The notes: a model not told the origin generated them from the sequence alone. Shown: positions 35,800 through 45,612, counted from the first letter of the stretch. The stretch: 64,000 nucleotides of DNA from Hyphomicrobium_A sp964620915 (GCA_964620915.1 CAZUKP010000008.1:4840-68839), one strand, 5' to 3'. A program made the numbers and translations.

Positions 35800-37002
35800 T
35801 CAACAGTGGTTCGGCGTCGCGTAACCCTTGAAACGTTCCGTCATCCATTCCACAGCGTGATAAGCGCTGTCGCGACCCGCGAACATGTGCGAGCCGCCGT
35901 CAATTACATGCAGCTTCACCTTTGCGCCTTCCCCACAGATCATTGACATGTACTCCTTTGTGATGTGCGGACGTACAAGATCGTCGCCTGTTCCTTGCGA
36001 CAGGAACACTGGCGTTCCTGAAGGTGGAGCACCGGGAATATTGGCTTCCATGATAGAGCGCACCTTTGGGTGCTTGAGAGGATCAACTTTGAGAAATTTG
36101 CGTTCTAGGACGCGCTCATCATGCGCGAGTTTGGCGAAGTCCTCCAGCGTTTCGATGCAGTCGTGCGCCAAGGCTTCGAAATGATGGCGCGCATGATCAT
36201 GTACGAGTTCATCCAGGGGGATGTCGAATACACGGGACCATGACAGTACTGTCATCGATGTGAGGCTTCTCCCGCTCACCGTTTCGCGGTCTTCCTCGAA
36301 AAGTTCAACGAGATTTGTGGCCGGGGCAGCGGCGGCCACGCCCACGAGCTTCAACTCCGGTGCATAGGACACGGCATATCTGCTGGTCTCCAGGGCGGCA
36401 TGCCCACCTTGCGAATGTCCCCACACAGCAAAGCGATTGCTCGCGCCGGTACCTTTTAATTTCCTGGCTGCGCGCACGGAGTCGAGGATGTTGCGCGCGG
36501 CACTCTCACCAATGAGATAAGGGTGATGATCATTCGTCCCGAGGCCGATGTAGTCCGTCGCGACAACCACATAGCCTTTGGACGTCAGGTAATCGATCCC
36601 TTGGATGCTCGTTGCTGCGCTAGGTAAAAGCGTCGGCGCACACTTGGAGACAACGCCCGTCGTAGGATGTGCCCAGGCGACCACGTTGCGGGGTGTGCCA
36701 AGAACAGGTCCGGCAGGAAAGATGATCGCACCTGAGACGGCAACAGGATTGTTATCTGCGTCGGTTGATTTGTAGAGTATCCGATATGCTTTCGTTCCCG
36801 AAGGTGAGCCTCCCTTAAGGGGCCAAATTCGAAAGATCGTGCCGGGCGGTGCGTGCTTTAGAAGATTCAGCGAAACCTCTGCGTTTGCCCAAGCCTCCGT
36901 TACATCGAGCAGGCGGAACATCGCGCAAGTGATTGCCGAAAGTAGCCCCATACGTCCATTTTGTGGCCGGCAGACAGACAACTGCTTTTGAGGGAATGTC
37001 AT
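35800..37002 (-). CDS. Secretory-lipase-type alpha/beta hydrolase
   Basis: 400 residues, with a second start at M18. An N-terminal hydrophobic stretch (GLLSAITCAMFRLLDVTEAWA) may be a signal peptide. NVVAWAHPTTG is near residue 105. The nucleophile elbow GHSQGG (Ser about 203), an Asp in GTGDDLVRP and the His in DGGSHMF form the triad. The pattern (HPTTGV...GHSQGGHAA) is that of the LIP secretory lipase family. Upstream of an L,D-transpeptidase gene that lies 35 bases away on the same strand. Confidence 0.85.
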   Translation of the reverse strand: MTFPQKQLSVCRPQNGRMGLLSAITCAMFRLLDVTEAWANAEVSLNLLKHAPPGTIFRIWPLKGGSPSGTKAYRILYKSTDADNNPVAVSGAIIFPAGPVLGTPRNVVAWAHPTTGVVSKCAPTLLPSAATSIQGIDYLTSKGYVVVATDYIGLGTNDHHPYLIGESAARNILDSVRAARKLKGTGASNRFAVWGHSQGGHAALETSRYAVSYAPELKLVGVAAAAPATNLVELFEEDRETVSGRSLTSMTVLSWSRVFDIPLDELVHDHARHHFEALAHDCIETLEDFAKLAHDERVLERKFLKVDPLKHPKVRSIMEANIPGAPPSGTPVFLSQGTGDDLVRPHITKEYMSMICGEGAKVKLHVIDGGSHMFAGRDSAYHAVEWMTERFKGYATPNHC

Positions 37003-37037
37003 TACACGCAGATCCAGGATTTGAAGCTCAACGCGTT

Positions 37038-38081
37038 TCAGTTGGCCCGCTCGACCGTCGTCTGCCAGGTTGTGTCCGCTGCGATGACGACGAACCCAGG
37101 ATCCGTTCGCGTTTCCGGGGTGGCTGGTTGGTCGGTGATGAGAAGCACCAATCCAGGATGCATAAGTTCGGAGACCTGCTTTGCAAGGCCAGGGTCGGAG
37201 CGAACGCGGTTGATGAGGGCGGCGTCGGAGTCGACCAAGCCCAGTCCGGAATTTCTAATGCCGAGTGACTTCCAACGCAGCGATGCGTTGTTATTGTCCG
37301 TGCCGACCAAAACGAACACATGGGTGCCGAGCGGCTGATCGGGTTGGTTTATTTCTACGGAACCTTTGGTAACGATCCTGCCGTCCTTAAGGACATAGAT
37401 CTCGCGGTCGGCACCACTGACGAGAAGCGAGGCAGCGTGCTGCATACCGGGGCTACGCTGCTGGGGTGGCAGCTTCTTTTTGGCCACCTGGGCAGCCGCG
37501 AGCGCCATCTCGTCTTCTGCCAGTGCGGACAGGATCGGGCCGGGATGCGTGACGAAGTTGGGTTCGCTGTGAGCGTCGGCAACGATGACGGGCGTGCCGA
37601 CATGCGTGACGCTCCAGAGAAGTTCGGAGAATTGGTAGGGCAGGCGAATACAGCCGTGCGAGGCGGGATATCCGGGTAGCTTTCCAGCGTGCAGTGCCAC
37701 GCCCGACCAGGTGAGCCGGTTCATGTTTGGCATCGGCGCATTGTTGTACGTGCTCGAATGGTGGTCTTTGTCTTTCTGCAAGATCGTAAAGACGCCTGTG
37801 GGCGTGGAATGCCCTTTCTTACCCGTCGAGCACGTCGACACGCCGATGCGCACGCCATTTCGATAGATGTGCACGCGCTGATCGGGCAGCGAGACGACGA
37901 CGGCAACAGGGCCTTCGGCTGAACGTTCAGGATTCCAAAGGTACTGACCGGGCTTGAGGTCAGCGATTTGCTCGGCGAGTGCTGCGACAAGACCGCTCTT
38001 GATGAGCGCGGCTCCGGAGAGGCCGGCAAGGCCGGCTGCGCCAAAGCCTTTGAGAATTGCGCGGCGATTGGAAACGGTCAT
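37038..38081 (-). CDS. L,D-transpeptidase (YkuD), Tat-exported
   Basis: 347 residues. A twin-arginine signal is at residues 5-30: SNRRAILKGFGAAGLAGLSGAALI. The YkuD catalytic domain covers about 55-180, with SGVALHAGKLPGYPASHGCIRL, where Cys is the nucleophile. It makes 3-3 cross-links in peptidoglycan or attaches lipoproteins. The C-terminal half (about 200-347) is a second domain of unknown function (ADREIYVLKDGRIVTKGS, PLGTHVFVLVGTD). Probably co-transcribed with the downstream lipase-like gene. Confidence 0.92.
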   Translation of the reverse strand: MTVSNRRAILKGFGAAGLAGLSGAALIKSGLVAALAEQIADLKPGQYLWNPERSAEGPVAVVVSLPDQRVHIYRNGVRIGVSTCSTGKKGHSTPTGVFTILQKDKDHHSSTYNNAPMPNMNRLTWSGVALHAGKLPGYPASHGCIRLPYQFSELLWSVTHVGTPVIVADAHSEPNFVTHPGPILSALAEDEMALAAAQVAKKKLPPQQRSPGMQHAASLLVSGADREIYVLKDGRIVTKGSVEINQPDQPLGTHVFVLVGTDNNNASLRWKSLGIRNSGLGLVDSDAALINRVRSDPGLAKQVSELMHPGLVLLITDQPATPETRTDPGFVVIAADTTWQTTVERAN

Positions 38082-38480
38082 TCTTTTCGGTTCCCCTGGT
38101 CTCAGCTGACACCGAGCCGGCGCGGATCACAACGAAGCTCATTGCACATCGACTTGTGCTGGGCGAGTCCGATGGACCAATGGACGAATGGACCAATGTG
38201 CAGGAGAGCCGACAGCGTCGAAGCGCTTAAAACAGCCAATACTGCGGCAGCGCAATAAAGAAGCGTTGCTCACTGTACGAAAGTCTAAGGGCGAGGATGA
38301 TCTTTGCTGAATTTGGATCGTGGCCTGACGGCAACGCTTTGCGGGGTATTCAGTGAGCGCACAGGTTTGGGGCAAAGTCCAAATACCGGGCCCCGGATTT
38401 CGTGCTAAGAATTACACGTTGTCCTTTAGTTGTTTTTTCGCGTGCCGCAGCCAATAGGAAGCGGGAAAAGGGGGGGTACC
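38082..38480. other. Divergent promoter region without a gene
   Basis: 399 bp between the L,D-transpeptidase and the autotransporter fragment. No protein-like frame. It contains a tiny tandem repeat (38172-38198) and, near 38460-38480, the G-rich site AAAAGGGGGG that serves the next gene. Confidence 0.45.
38172..38198. repeat. 8-bp tandem repeat (ATGGACCA)
   Basis: ATGGACCA-ATGGACGA-ATGGACCA-ATG, three and a third copies in a non-coding region. Position lies between divergent genes; a binding-site or slippage-prone role is possible but not shown. Confidence 0.6.
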
Positions 38481-39224
38481 GTGTCAGTACCGAACGCTTT
38501 TCGTTATGGTCTCTTTTATCTGGCCATCCCACTTTTTTGCGCGATCCCCCATGTTGCGGTCCACGCACAGAACACCACTTGGACCGGCACTGAATCCACT
38601 GATTGGTTCGACTCGGACAACTGGAACAACGGCACTCCGGCCTCGAATGACGGGGCCTTTATCGATACCACGAGTACCAATGCAACCGTGGTCTCCGATC
38701 AGTCGACCAACGGAACGGCGACAGCCACCGACGTTGGCGTTGGCATTAGCAGCACCGGGTCGTTGACGATCGAGAATGGCGGCGTCCTTGACGTTGGCTC
38801 CACCTTTGAAATTGGATTTAACTCAGACAGCACCGGCACGGTCCTCATCACGGGCTCCGGTTCGACGTTGACCGTTGCCACCCAATTTTCGATGGCCAAC
38901 TCGGGAACGGCTACGCTCACCGTCTCCGAAGGCGGCTCGTTGGTGGTTGACGGGGAGACGACAATTGAACTCTTCACAATCGGAAATGACTCCGATGCGG
39001 AGGCAACAATCAATATCGGCAGTGCCTCCGGTGAAACTGCCGTCGCCCCGGGCTCTATTACTTCAGCGGCGGATATTGAGATATCCACGGCAAAGTCGGT
39101 GACCTTTGTCTTCAATCACACCGACACCGAGACGGATGAATACACATTCTCGCCGGGCATCGTCGGAGACGCCGACATCAATGTCGAATCCGGCTACACG
39201 ATCTTCACCGGCGACAACAGATGA
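38481..39224 (+). CDS. Autotransporter passenger fragment without beta-barrel
   Basis: 247 residues from a GTG at 38481 with GGGGGG 4-5 bases upstream. The signal peptide ends VAVHAQ. NTTWTGTESTDWFDSDNWNNGTPASN is the typical opening of autotransporter passengers, and later strands (GSLTIENGGVLDVGSTFEIGF) are beta-helix repeats. The protein stops at TIFTGDNR, exactly within the passenger repeat usually continuing TGDNTYTGGTT, and no translocator follows in any frame. So either a truncated gene or a stand-alone secreted beta-helix. Confidence 0.75.
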   Translation: MSVPNAFRYGLFYLAIPLFCAIPHVAVHAQNTTWTGTESTDWFDSDNWNNGTPASNDGAFIDTTSTNATVVSDQSTNGTATATDVGVGISSTGSLTIENGGVLDVGSTFEIGFNSDSTGTVLITGSGSTLTVATQFSMANSGTATLTVSEGGSLVVDGETTIELFTIGNDSDAEATINIGSASGETAVAPGSITSAADIEISTAKSVTFVFNHTDTETDEYTFSPGIVGDADINVESGYTIFTGDNR

Positions 39225-39351
39225 TGCCGAATCTCATGGCGTTGTCGGCCGATTGCTCGCCCGATTCTAGTCTCGCCCAGTCTCGTTTTTGATCATCGCG
39301 TTTGACTGACACCGGGCACGTGGTCGGCTGGGAACCAGTGAGGTTCGTCTA

Positions 39352-40107
39352 GTGTCGAACGCTTTTTCCATGAATTCCTATGTTGGCAAGCAGATACTCG
39401 CCCTGGTGCGCGAAGGCGACTTTGCTCATGCCGGAGAGGAGGAAGCGATTACGCTGGCGATGGACGCGGTGGCGAAGGCTCCCGATCAGCACATTCTCGA
39501 TGCGGGCTGCGGGCGCGGCGGCACAGCCGCTTATATGCAAGCCCATGGATGGGGGCGGGTGACGGGCATCGACGTGGAGCCGAAATCAATTGCCTATGCG
39601 CGCGCGACCTATCCAGACGTGACGTTTCAATGCTGCAGGATCGAGGACGTCGCAACGGACCTGCAAGGGCAGTTCGATGTCGTGACCCTCTTCAACGTGC
39701 TTTACGCATTGCCGGATCACGTGGACGGACTGCGTGCGCTGGCCGCGCGGGCGGCGCCAAAGGCGCGGCTCGTGGTGTTCGATTACGTCGATCTCGGGAC
39801 CTATCAAGACGCGCCTTTGATCGACTCCGGCAAGCCATTTCTGCCCAACCCACTGAAGCAGAGCGACCTTGGCGAAACGCTGATGCGAGGAGGGTGGAGA
39901 TTGCAGGCGGTTAAGGATCTCAACGAGGACTACGCACGCCGGTACGTCGCGCTCGTTGACAAGATCACTGCTAAGCGCGAAGCGATCGAAGTGTTAGCCG
40001 GTGGCGATGCGTTCGCGCACGTGCTCGACCTTTATAGCGGTTTGCTCTCAGCGATCCGGCAAGGCCGGCTCGGCGGGGCTGTCATCACTGCCGAGAGATC
40101 GGATTGA
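39352..40107 (+). CDS. Class I SAM-dependent methyltransferase
   Basis: 251 residues from a GTG at 39352, with GAGG 10 bases before; an ATG at 39370 is the alternative. Motif I is ILDAGCGRGGTAAYM (about 46-60) and the acidic loop VTGIDVEPKS ends strand 2. The post-I/II region is DVVTLFNVLYALPD. Substrate unknown. No peptide or glycan pathway around it; the neighbours are a passenger fragment and a DUF1353 gene. Confidence 0.88.
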   Translation: MSNAFSMNSYVGKQILALVREGDFAHAGEEEAITLAMDAVAKAPDQHILDAGCGRGGTAAYMQAHGWGRVTGIDVEPKSIAYARATYPDVTFQCCRIEDVATDLQGQFDVVTLFNVLYALPDHVDGLRALAARAAPKARLVVFDYVDLGTYQDAPLIDSGKPFLPNPLKQSDLGETLMRGGWRLQAVKDLNEDYARRYVALVDKITAKREAIEVLAGGDAFAHVLDLYSGLLSAIRQGRLGGAVITAERSD

Positions 40108-40212
40108 GTCAGGACGGCAGTCAATCTGGGGACGGATGCTCCAATTTAGTTGTTTGATGCCGCCATTCGCCGTTAGCTAGGAGGCGGCCCTGTCCAAATG
40201 CAGGAGGCGGCG

Positions 40213-41025
40213 ATGACCTCTGCCAAGGTTCTAGCTTATTCACTGCTCGCATTCGTGTTCGCGATTCAAGCGCAAGACGCATTGGCCCGAGATTGCAGCG
40301 CATCGGTCCTGCGCAATTGTTTTCCTCTGCCGCTGAAGTTCGTTGAGGGTTGGCCCCCTGCAAATTCTCAAGCCGCGACTCGAACGCTGGCGGCACCCTT
40401 CAGCTATATCGATCCGAACGGTTATGTCTGGAAAGTTCCCGCGGGCTTTCGCACCGATGGTGCGTCCATCCCGCGCGTCTTGCAGCCGATCACGGGCGGG
40501 CGCTGGACAAGAGACTACGTTCGCGCCGCGGTCGTCCACGATTACTATATTCGCAAGTGGTACAAGTTTCCCTCAGCGGTCCATCGGGTGTTCTATGACG
40601 CACTGCTCGCGAGCGGCACCAACGCGTCTTGGGCAAAGCAAATGTATGTTGCCGTCGATAACTTCGGGCCGGTCTGGGGCAACAAGCTGCGAACGCGTTG
40701 GACTGACCAGGGGCGCCGCCTATGGGACGCAGCCATGCAGCAGGAAGACCGCATGGTGGCGCACAACAAGCGCTACTCCGAGATGCTCAACGAAGGGTAT
40801 CGGCAGGTGCAGGAGCGCTATCGCCGCGAGGCGCAGCTCAAACCGCATGAGCGCATGCGGATGGTCCAGATCCGCACCGAGCAGGATCTCGCAAGGGTTC
40901 TGGGCGATGTCCTCAAGTCAACGATCAATCCTGTTCTGCAAGGTCAGCAAAAGTGCGCCCTTGGCGCCGATGGGATCTATGATTGCGGGACGGCCGATTT
41001 GCGCGAAGGCGGTCGCGGCCGATGA
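40213..41025 (+). CDS. DUF1353-domain secreted protein
   Basis: 270 residues from the ATG at 40213, with GGAGG 7 bases upstream (the next in-frame ATG is at 40198). A signal peptide covers about 1-25 (LAYSLLAFVFAIQAQDALA). DUF1353 core: GFRTDGASIPRVLQPITGG then YVRAAVVHDYYI, conserved in this phage-related family of unknown function. The C-terminal third is helical and charged (RYSEMLNEGYRQVQERYRREA). Stand-alone gene converging with a large autotransporter. Confidence 0.82.
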   Translation: MTSAKVLAYSLLAFVFAIQAQDALARDCSASVLRNCFPLPLKFVEGWPPANSQAATRTLAAPFSYIDPNGYVWKVPAGFRTDGASIPRVLQPITGGRWTRDYVRAAVVHDYYIRKWYKFPSAVHRVFYDALLASGTNASWAKQMYVAVDNFGPVWGNKLRTRWTDQGRRLWDAAMQQEDRMVAHNKRYSEMLNEGYRQVQERYRREAQLKPHERMRMVQIRTEQDLARVLGDVLKSTINPVLQGQQKCALGADGIYDCGTADLREGGRGR

Positions 41026-41121
41026 GTTTCGAGGCCGTCGTCACAATTCGGGCTCTGTGAAGAGAAACCGAAGCTGGGACGCTTCACGTCTCAGATCAAT
41101 GAGCCAAACAAGCTCACGCGC

Positions 41122-44100
41122 TTAGAACTTCGCGCTGCCTTTGAGGCCGACGGAGTGGATGTCGGTGTCGTCGCCGAAGTGGCAATCGTAGAAAACGCGG
41201 ACGTTGGTCTCTCCCGCTGTGATCATCTCAAGACCCGCTGAGAGATCATAAAGCACCTCGTCTGTGCTGGCGCGAACGCTGAATGGCCCCACGCCGTCCG
41301 GTGCGCCCGCAAACGACGCCGAGACCGTCACGTCATCCTCGCTGAACCACGTCACACCGCCGCGCACGAACGGACGGAAGAGCGTGCCAGCCGTGGTCCA
41401 CCACTCGGTGCCGACTTCGATCGCGGGTACGAGACTGTAGATCGTCTCGTCATTTCCATGGACGTTGAGGCCCGCGCCGTTGGCATAGGACTCGTTGACA
41501 TCATCGAGGCCGACGTAGGTGGCGGCCGCATCGATCATCGGCTTGAAGAACAGGCTGGGCGTGCCCATCACGTAGCTGGCGTGCAGCCGGCCCTGGAACA
41601 CGTCGATGTCGTAGTGCCCGTTGGCCGTTGCGGCAAAGTTGCCAAATGCCATCGGCCGCGTCGTGTCATACCAGCCGCGCCCCCCGCTCACGATGCCGGC
41701 GAGAAGGAGTGCGCCGGGATTGTATTTGAGCGCCACGCCGCCTTGCAGCATTTCGCCGTCGCTTTTGGCACCCGTGTCGGTATCGAGCGATGTGTTCTGG
41801 TAGCCTAGACCGAAGTTCAAGCGCCAGACGGGATCGAGCGCGACCTGCGCACCGCCAGAGAACTGCCAGGCTTGCTCGTCAAAGCCGATGTTTTGCGATG
41901 TTGCGTCTCGGTCTGTTTCGCGCCACTTGGCGGCTGCCCACACGCACTGGCCTTGTTTGTTGATGGCGGCCGCATTGCGGCCGTTGATACGGCAGCTCAA
42001 CAAATTGTTCGAGAAGTCGAGGCTCGCATAGAGCGCAGCCAGCTGCGTGTCGGCATAGATCTCAGGCGAGAGCTGGTCGAGAGCGTTGGCCGCGGCGCCA
42101 TCCGACGTCAGATTGGCAAGGCCAGCCAGCACACCGCCGAGCCCGCCGATACCTGCATCGTAGGCGTCGTTCAAGTTCTCGGCGATGTTCGTCTGGTTCT
42201 GATTGAGGCCGGAAACGGCGAAGTTGACGTCCGCAATGAGATGGACTTCTTCGTTTGGCGCAAAGACCAACTCATAGTTGACAAAGAGGGTGTCAGCGGT
42301 GTCAGCGACACTCAGGCCGTTGTTGATCGTGTTACTCGAATCGAGAATGAGGTAATCCGAGACTGGAGGAAGACCTGTGACGTTGACCTCGACCGTTCCG
42401 GCCAAGTCGGCCGTGCCAGAGACTGTCACGCTGTCAGAAGTCGCACCGTTGAGATCGACGACAAAAACGCCGCTGCTTGTTTGCACCAGATTTCCGGTCA
42501 AGGATGTCGTCTGCACCACTCCAACGCCACCCGGCGACAGCATGCCGGCGTTGGTCAGAGTGTTTCCGCGACCCAAATTGGCCGTTGCACCGGAGTTAAA
42601 CAGACTACCGGCCATGTTGTTAAACACGTTAGCGCCGCTCCCGAGATCGACGTTGCCGGTGATGATGCCCGTGTTGTTGACCGTTTCGCTCCCGCTGTCG
42701 CCGAGAACAGCAAGACCCGACAAAGCTGACACCTCGCCGGCGTTGTTCAGTTCATTGTCGGCGCCCGCGCCGAACTGAATACCAACGCCCGAGTCCGAAC
42801 CGCCTGTCACGCTGCCGGTTAGGATGTTGATGGTGATATCGCCGTTGGTGGTGTCGCCAGAACTCATGGCGAAGATGCCTCGGCTGCCGGTGCCTGTGGC
42901 CGAGACGATCCCTCCGCTGTTGACAATAACGTTTCCGCCATCGGCTTGAGCCGTGCCAGATCCGCCCGTCTCGGCAGAGACAATACTCAGAAGGTGGATG
43001 GCATCGGCATTGTCTCCCAGCGTGCCAACGTCACTATTGGTCACCGTTATGACACCGCCTGCAGCAGTGGCGTCTGTCGTCGAGGCGCTCGCGGTGGCTT
43101 CAGCGGAGGTATAGATGCCGTGCGCCTCGATCCCCTCGGTGGTGAGTGTCCCGGTGCTGGTAATGTCGATAGCGCCGCCGGTTGCGCTGTAGGTCCCCGA
43201 ACCATGACTTAGAGCGCTAACTCGGGTGTCTACGGAAATGCCGTGGGCAGACGCTCCCAGCGTGCTGACGTCGGCGCTCGTTACCGTGATTGTGCCGCCA
43301 TTGGATTGCGCCCCATCCGACCCATAGCCCACAGCAGTAGTTCGAGCTCTCGCGTAGATGCCCCTAGCATCACTTCCAAGTGTGCTGATATCAGCGCTCG
43401 TCACCGTGATGTCACTGCCGTTGGCCGTGGAGCCTGCCCCGTTGGAGGCGGGGGAGGAACTCGCCGTTCCACGGGCAAAGATTCCTATGGAGCTGCTACC
43501 CTGCGTGGTGATGGTTCCGGTGCTGATAATGTCGATGGCGCCCGCGGTTGCGCTGATTGTCCCCGACACTTCACCTAACGCCGAAGCGAAGTTTTCCCCG
43601 AAAATGCCGTAGGCACTATTCCCCGTCGTGCCGACATTTTCGCTCGTCACCGTGACATCACCGCTAGTCGCTATCGCGTCGCTTGCGTTAAGAGTCGTCG
43701 TGTAGGCGCTGGCGGCGCCACTGGCGTAAATACCGGTAGCAGAGTCACCCCCCGTGGTGATGTTACCGGTGTGGGTGATCTCAACGGCACCGCTCGTGCC
43801 TTCCGCTGCGCCTGAACCAGAGTAAATCGCAAAACCATATGTTGCCGCGACTATGCCGTATGCCGTATCTCCGACCGTGGTGATGGTGCCGGTGCTATCC
43901 ACCGTCACGGGACCGGTTCCTGCTGAATTGCCGGCGACGATGTTGGATGTTGAAGCCAGGATTCCAGCCGCGTCTGTCGTGCTGATGCCTGGGATGCCGG
44001 TTGTGTCGCTGTGGATTGTGATGCTGCCACCGCTTGTGCTGGTGAAGTCAATTCCTTCCACCCCCGCATTCGGCGCGATGATTGCACCGTCGAGCCCCAT

Positions 44101-44433
44101 GAGGATGAGGGTGTCGTAGCTCGGGCTGGTCAGCTCGATACCCTGTCCGAGATCGCCAGCGCCGACCGTCCCAGTGCAGGTCACTTCTGTTCCGGAGATG
44201 CCATCACAAGGTGGGGTTCCGGGCGCAATCTGTGCTTGGGCGCCGCTCGCGCCAGCAAGACACAACAGCAGCGTGGCAACGAGCGCGAGCAGAGGCGCGC
44301 ACCTTTGCTGACCGCCCTGTTTCTCAATGCCGAGGCACGCCTGTGTTGTTGTGTTCACGCCACCAAGTACCGCGGTGGCACAGGCGTGCCATCCCGGCTT
44401 GACGCCCGCGCCGAGCGTCTTGAATGCTGTCAC
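41122..44433 (-). CDS. Autotransporter with C-terminal beta-barrel
   Basis: 1103 residues from a GTG at 44433 with GGGGGAG 5 bases upstream. An extended signal region ends about residue 68 (LVATLLLCLAGASGAQAQ). The passenger (about 70-790) consists of parallel beta-helix repeats around 40 residues long, each carrying DITVTSADISTLG-type strands and GIYA/GIFA turns. The autotransporter beta-barrel covers about 825-1103 and ends in Phe (GLKGSAKF). Surface display or adhesion is the usual role. Free-standing gene. Confidence 0.92.
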   Translation of the reverse strand: MTAFKTLGAGVKPGWHACATAVLGGVNTTTQACLGIEKQGGQQRCAPLLALVATLLLCLAGASGAQAQIAPGTPPCDGISGTEVTCTGTVGAGDLGQGIELTSPSYDTLILMGLDGAIIAPNAGVEGIDFTSTSGGSITIHSDTTGIPGISTTDAAGILASTSNIVAGNSAGTGPVTVDSTGTITTVGDTAYGIVAATYGFAIYSGSGAAEGTSGAVEITHTGNITTGGDSATGIYASGAASAYTTTLNASDAIATSGDVTVTSENVGTTGNSAYGIFGENFASALGEVSGTISATAGAIDIISTGTITTQGSSSIGIFARGTASSSPASNGAGSTANGSDITVTSADISTLGSDARGIYARARTTAVGYGSDGAQSNGGTITVTSADVSTLGASAHGISVDTRVSALSHGSGTYSATGGAIDITSTGTLTTEGIEAHGIYTSAEATASASTTDATAAGGVITVTNSDVGTLGDNADAIHLLSIVSAETGGSGTAQADGGNVIVNSGGIVSATGTGSRGIFAMSSGDTTNGDITINILTGSVTGGSDSGVGIQFGAGADNELNNAGEVSALSGLAVLGDSGSETVNNTGIITGNVDLGSGANVFNNMAGSLFNSGATANLGRGNTLTNAGMLSPGGVGVVQTTSLTGNLVQTSSGVFVVDLNGATSDSVTVSGTADLAGTVEVNVTGLPPVSDYLILDSSNTINNGLSVADTADTLFVNYELVFAPNEEVHLIADVNFAVSGLNQNQTNIAENLNDAYDAGIGGLGGVLAGLANLTSDGAAANALDQLSPEIYADTQLAALYASLDFSNNLLSCRINGRNAAAINKQGQCVWAAAKWRETDRDATSQNIGFDEQAWQFSGGAQVALDPVWRLNFGLGYQNTSLDTDTGAKSDGEMLQGGVALKYNPGALLLAGIVSGGRGWYDTTRPMAFGNFAATANGHYDIDVFQGRLHASYVMGTPSLFFKPMIDAAATYVGLDDVNESYANGAGLNVHGNDETIYSLVPAIEVGTEWWTTAGTLFRPFVRGGVTWFSEDDVTVSASFAGAPDGVGPFSVRASTDEVLYDLSAGLEMITAGETNVRVFYDCHFGDDTDIHSVGLKGSAKF

Positions 44434-44771
44434 GACAACTCCCCCATCTTCGCGCAGATCCCTGCGCTAAATGGGTATCGATGCTCGCTGCCAACGCATA
44501 TTGAAGAATCGTCATCGCAGTAATGAGCAGTCCTCATGATTGGTTGCGCGAGATGATACGTATGCGGATTCACCCGGCGCCATAGGCATGACCCGATGAC
44601 ACGACGTCACCACGCCGCGAGGGAGCTCTCGTGCGATCTCGCTTGCGAGTTCAGCGATGGCCCGCCATGTGTTGCGAATCAATCACAACTGGGAAGCAGG
44701 CTGACACCAAGCAGGTGCTCGCACCCCTGGAGGGCTTGCACTGAATAGGTGAAGTGACGGAAGCCGCGCAG
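44434..44771. other. Intergenic region, no gene seen
   Basis: 338 bp between two minus-strand genes. No protein-like frame and no strong hairpin. It should contain the promoter of the autotransporter near 44434-44530. Confidence 0.45.
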
Positions 44772-45029
44772 TCAGCCCCGTCGGAAGAGTCCGATGACGA
44801 AGAGCAGCACCACAGCCCCGAGGGTCGCAGCGATGAGATTGCCCATCGTTGATGCGGGGAAAATGCCAAGCTGCGGAAGAATGTAGCCACCCACGCAAGC
44901 GCCGACGATCCCGACAACGAGATTGCCGATGAAGCCGAAGCCGTAGCCTTCGACGAGTTTTCCAGCGAGCCAGCCGGCAATGATGCCGATTACGATCCAG
45001 CCGAGTATGGACATGGGTTCGAGGACCAT
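44772..45029 (-). CDS. GlsB/YeaQ/YmgE-family stress membrane protein
   Basis: 85 residues from the ATG at 45029, preferred because AGGGGG lies 7 bases upstream. Three hydrophobic segments carry the family's Gly-rich pattern: ILGWIVIGIIAGWLAGKL, GNLVVGIVGACVGGYI and NLIAATLGAVVLLFVIGLF. Small inner-membrane proteins of this family are induced by envelope or osmotic stress. Confidence 0.92.
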   Translation of the reverse strand: MVLEPMSILGWIVIGIIAGWLAGKLVEGYGFGFIGNLVVGIVGACVGGYILPQLGIFPASTMGNLIAATLGAVVLLFVIGLFRRG

Positions 45030-45218
45030 CAGATTACCCCCTAGTTGGCGTGGCGTGCAGCGGAGATTGTCTCTCTGTTTCGACGGGAGTGCAAACGATC
45101 TTCGCTTCTGGGCGCAGAGATTGGTGAAAAACCCCGCCTAGCCGCTCAGGCCTCATGCTAGGAAAGATCATAATCGCAGGGAGCCAACCTTAGGATTGCT
45201 TGGTTTCAACGGGGAAAA

Positions 45219-45509
45219 ATGTCGAGAGCTTTCATGGCGCAATACAATGCAACAATGATCAGCGGCACGGAAGATTCCATTCCGGGATCGTATCCTTTCG
45301 AAGGGCCGGAGGACCTATTCGAGGCGACGTCGGACAAGATCGTGCACGCCTTTTTCAAGCACGTCGACAAGGACATCTTTCATCATCATGTCGACTACGA
45401 GGTGAACGCGGTGTCCAGAAACAAGGATACCGGCACCGTGTTGGCGATGGGCGCGCTCGTCATGGCAAACGGCAGCGAGTTGCCGTTCGTTCTTCGCATT
45501 TCGCGATAA
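45219..45509 (+). CDS. Hypothetical protein
   Basis: 96 residues with GGGGAAAA in front of the ATG; a second ATG six codons on is possible. The C-terminal two thirds is basic and His-rich (HAFFKHVDKDIFHHHVDYEV) then two strands (TVLAMGALVMANG, LPFVLRIS). No family recognised. Stand-alone between GlsB-type and fasciclin genes. Confidence 0.6.
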   Translation: MSRAFMAQYNATMISGTEDSIPGSYPFEGPEDLFEATSDKIVHAFFKHVDKDIFHHHVDYEVNAVSRNKDTGTVLAMGALVMANGSELPFVLRISR

Positions 45510-45612
45510 TCAATACGCTCCGCGGGCTCTGCTCAACGACGGAAGCCCGCGCCATCCGGCGCAGGCTCCCAGCTTCTTGCTAACGATTCAAAGCGTCTTG
45601 ATCGACCGCTGA

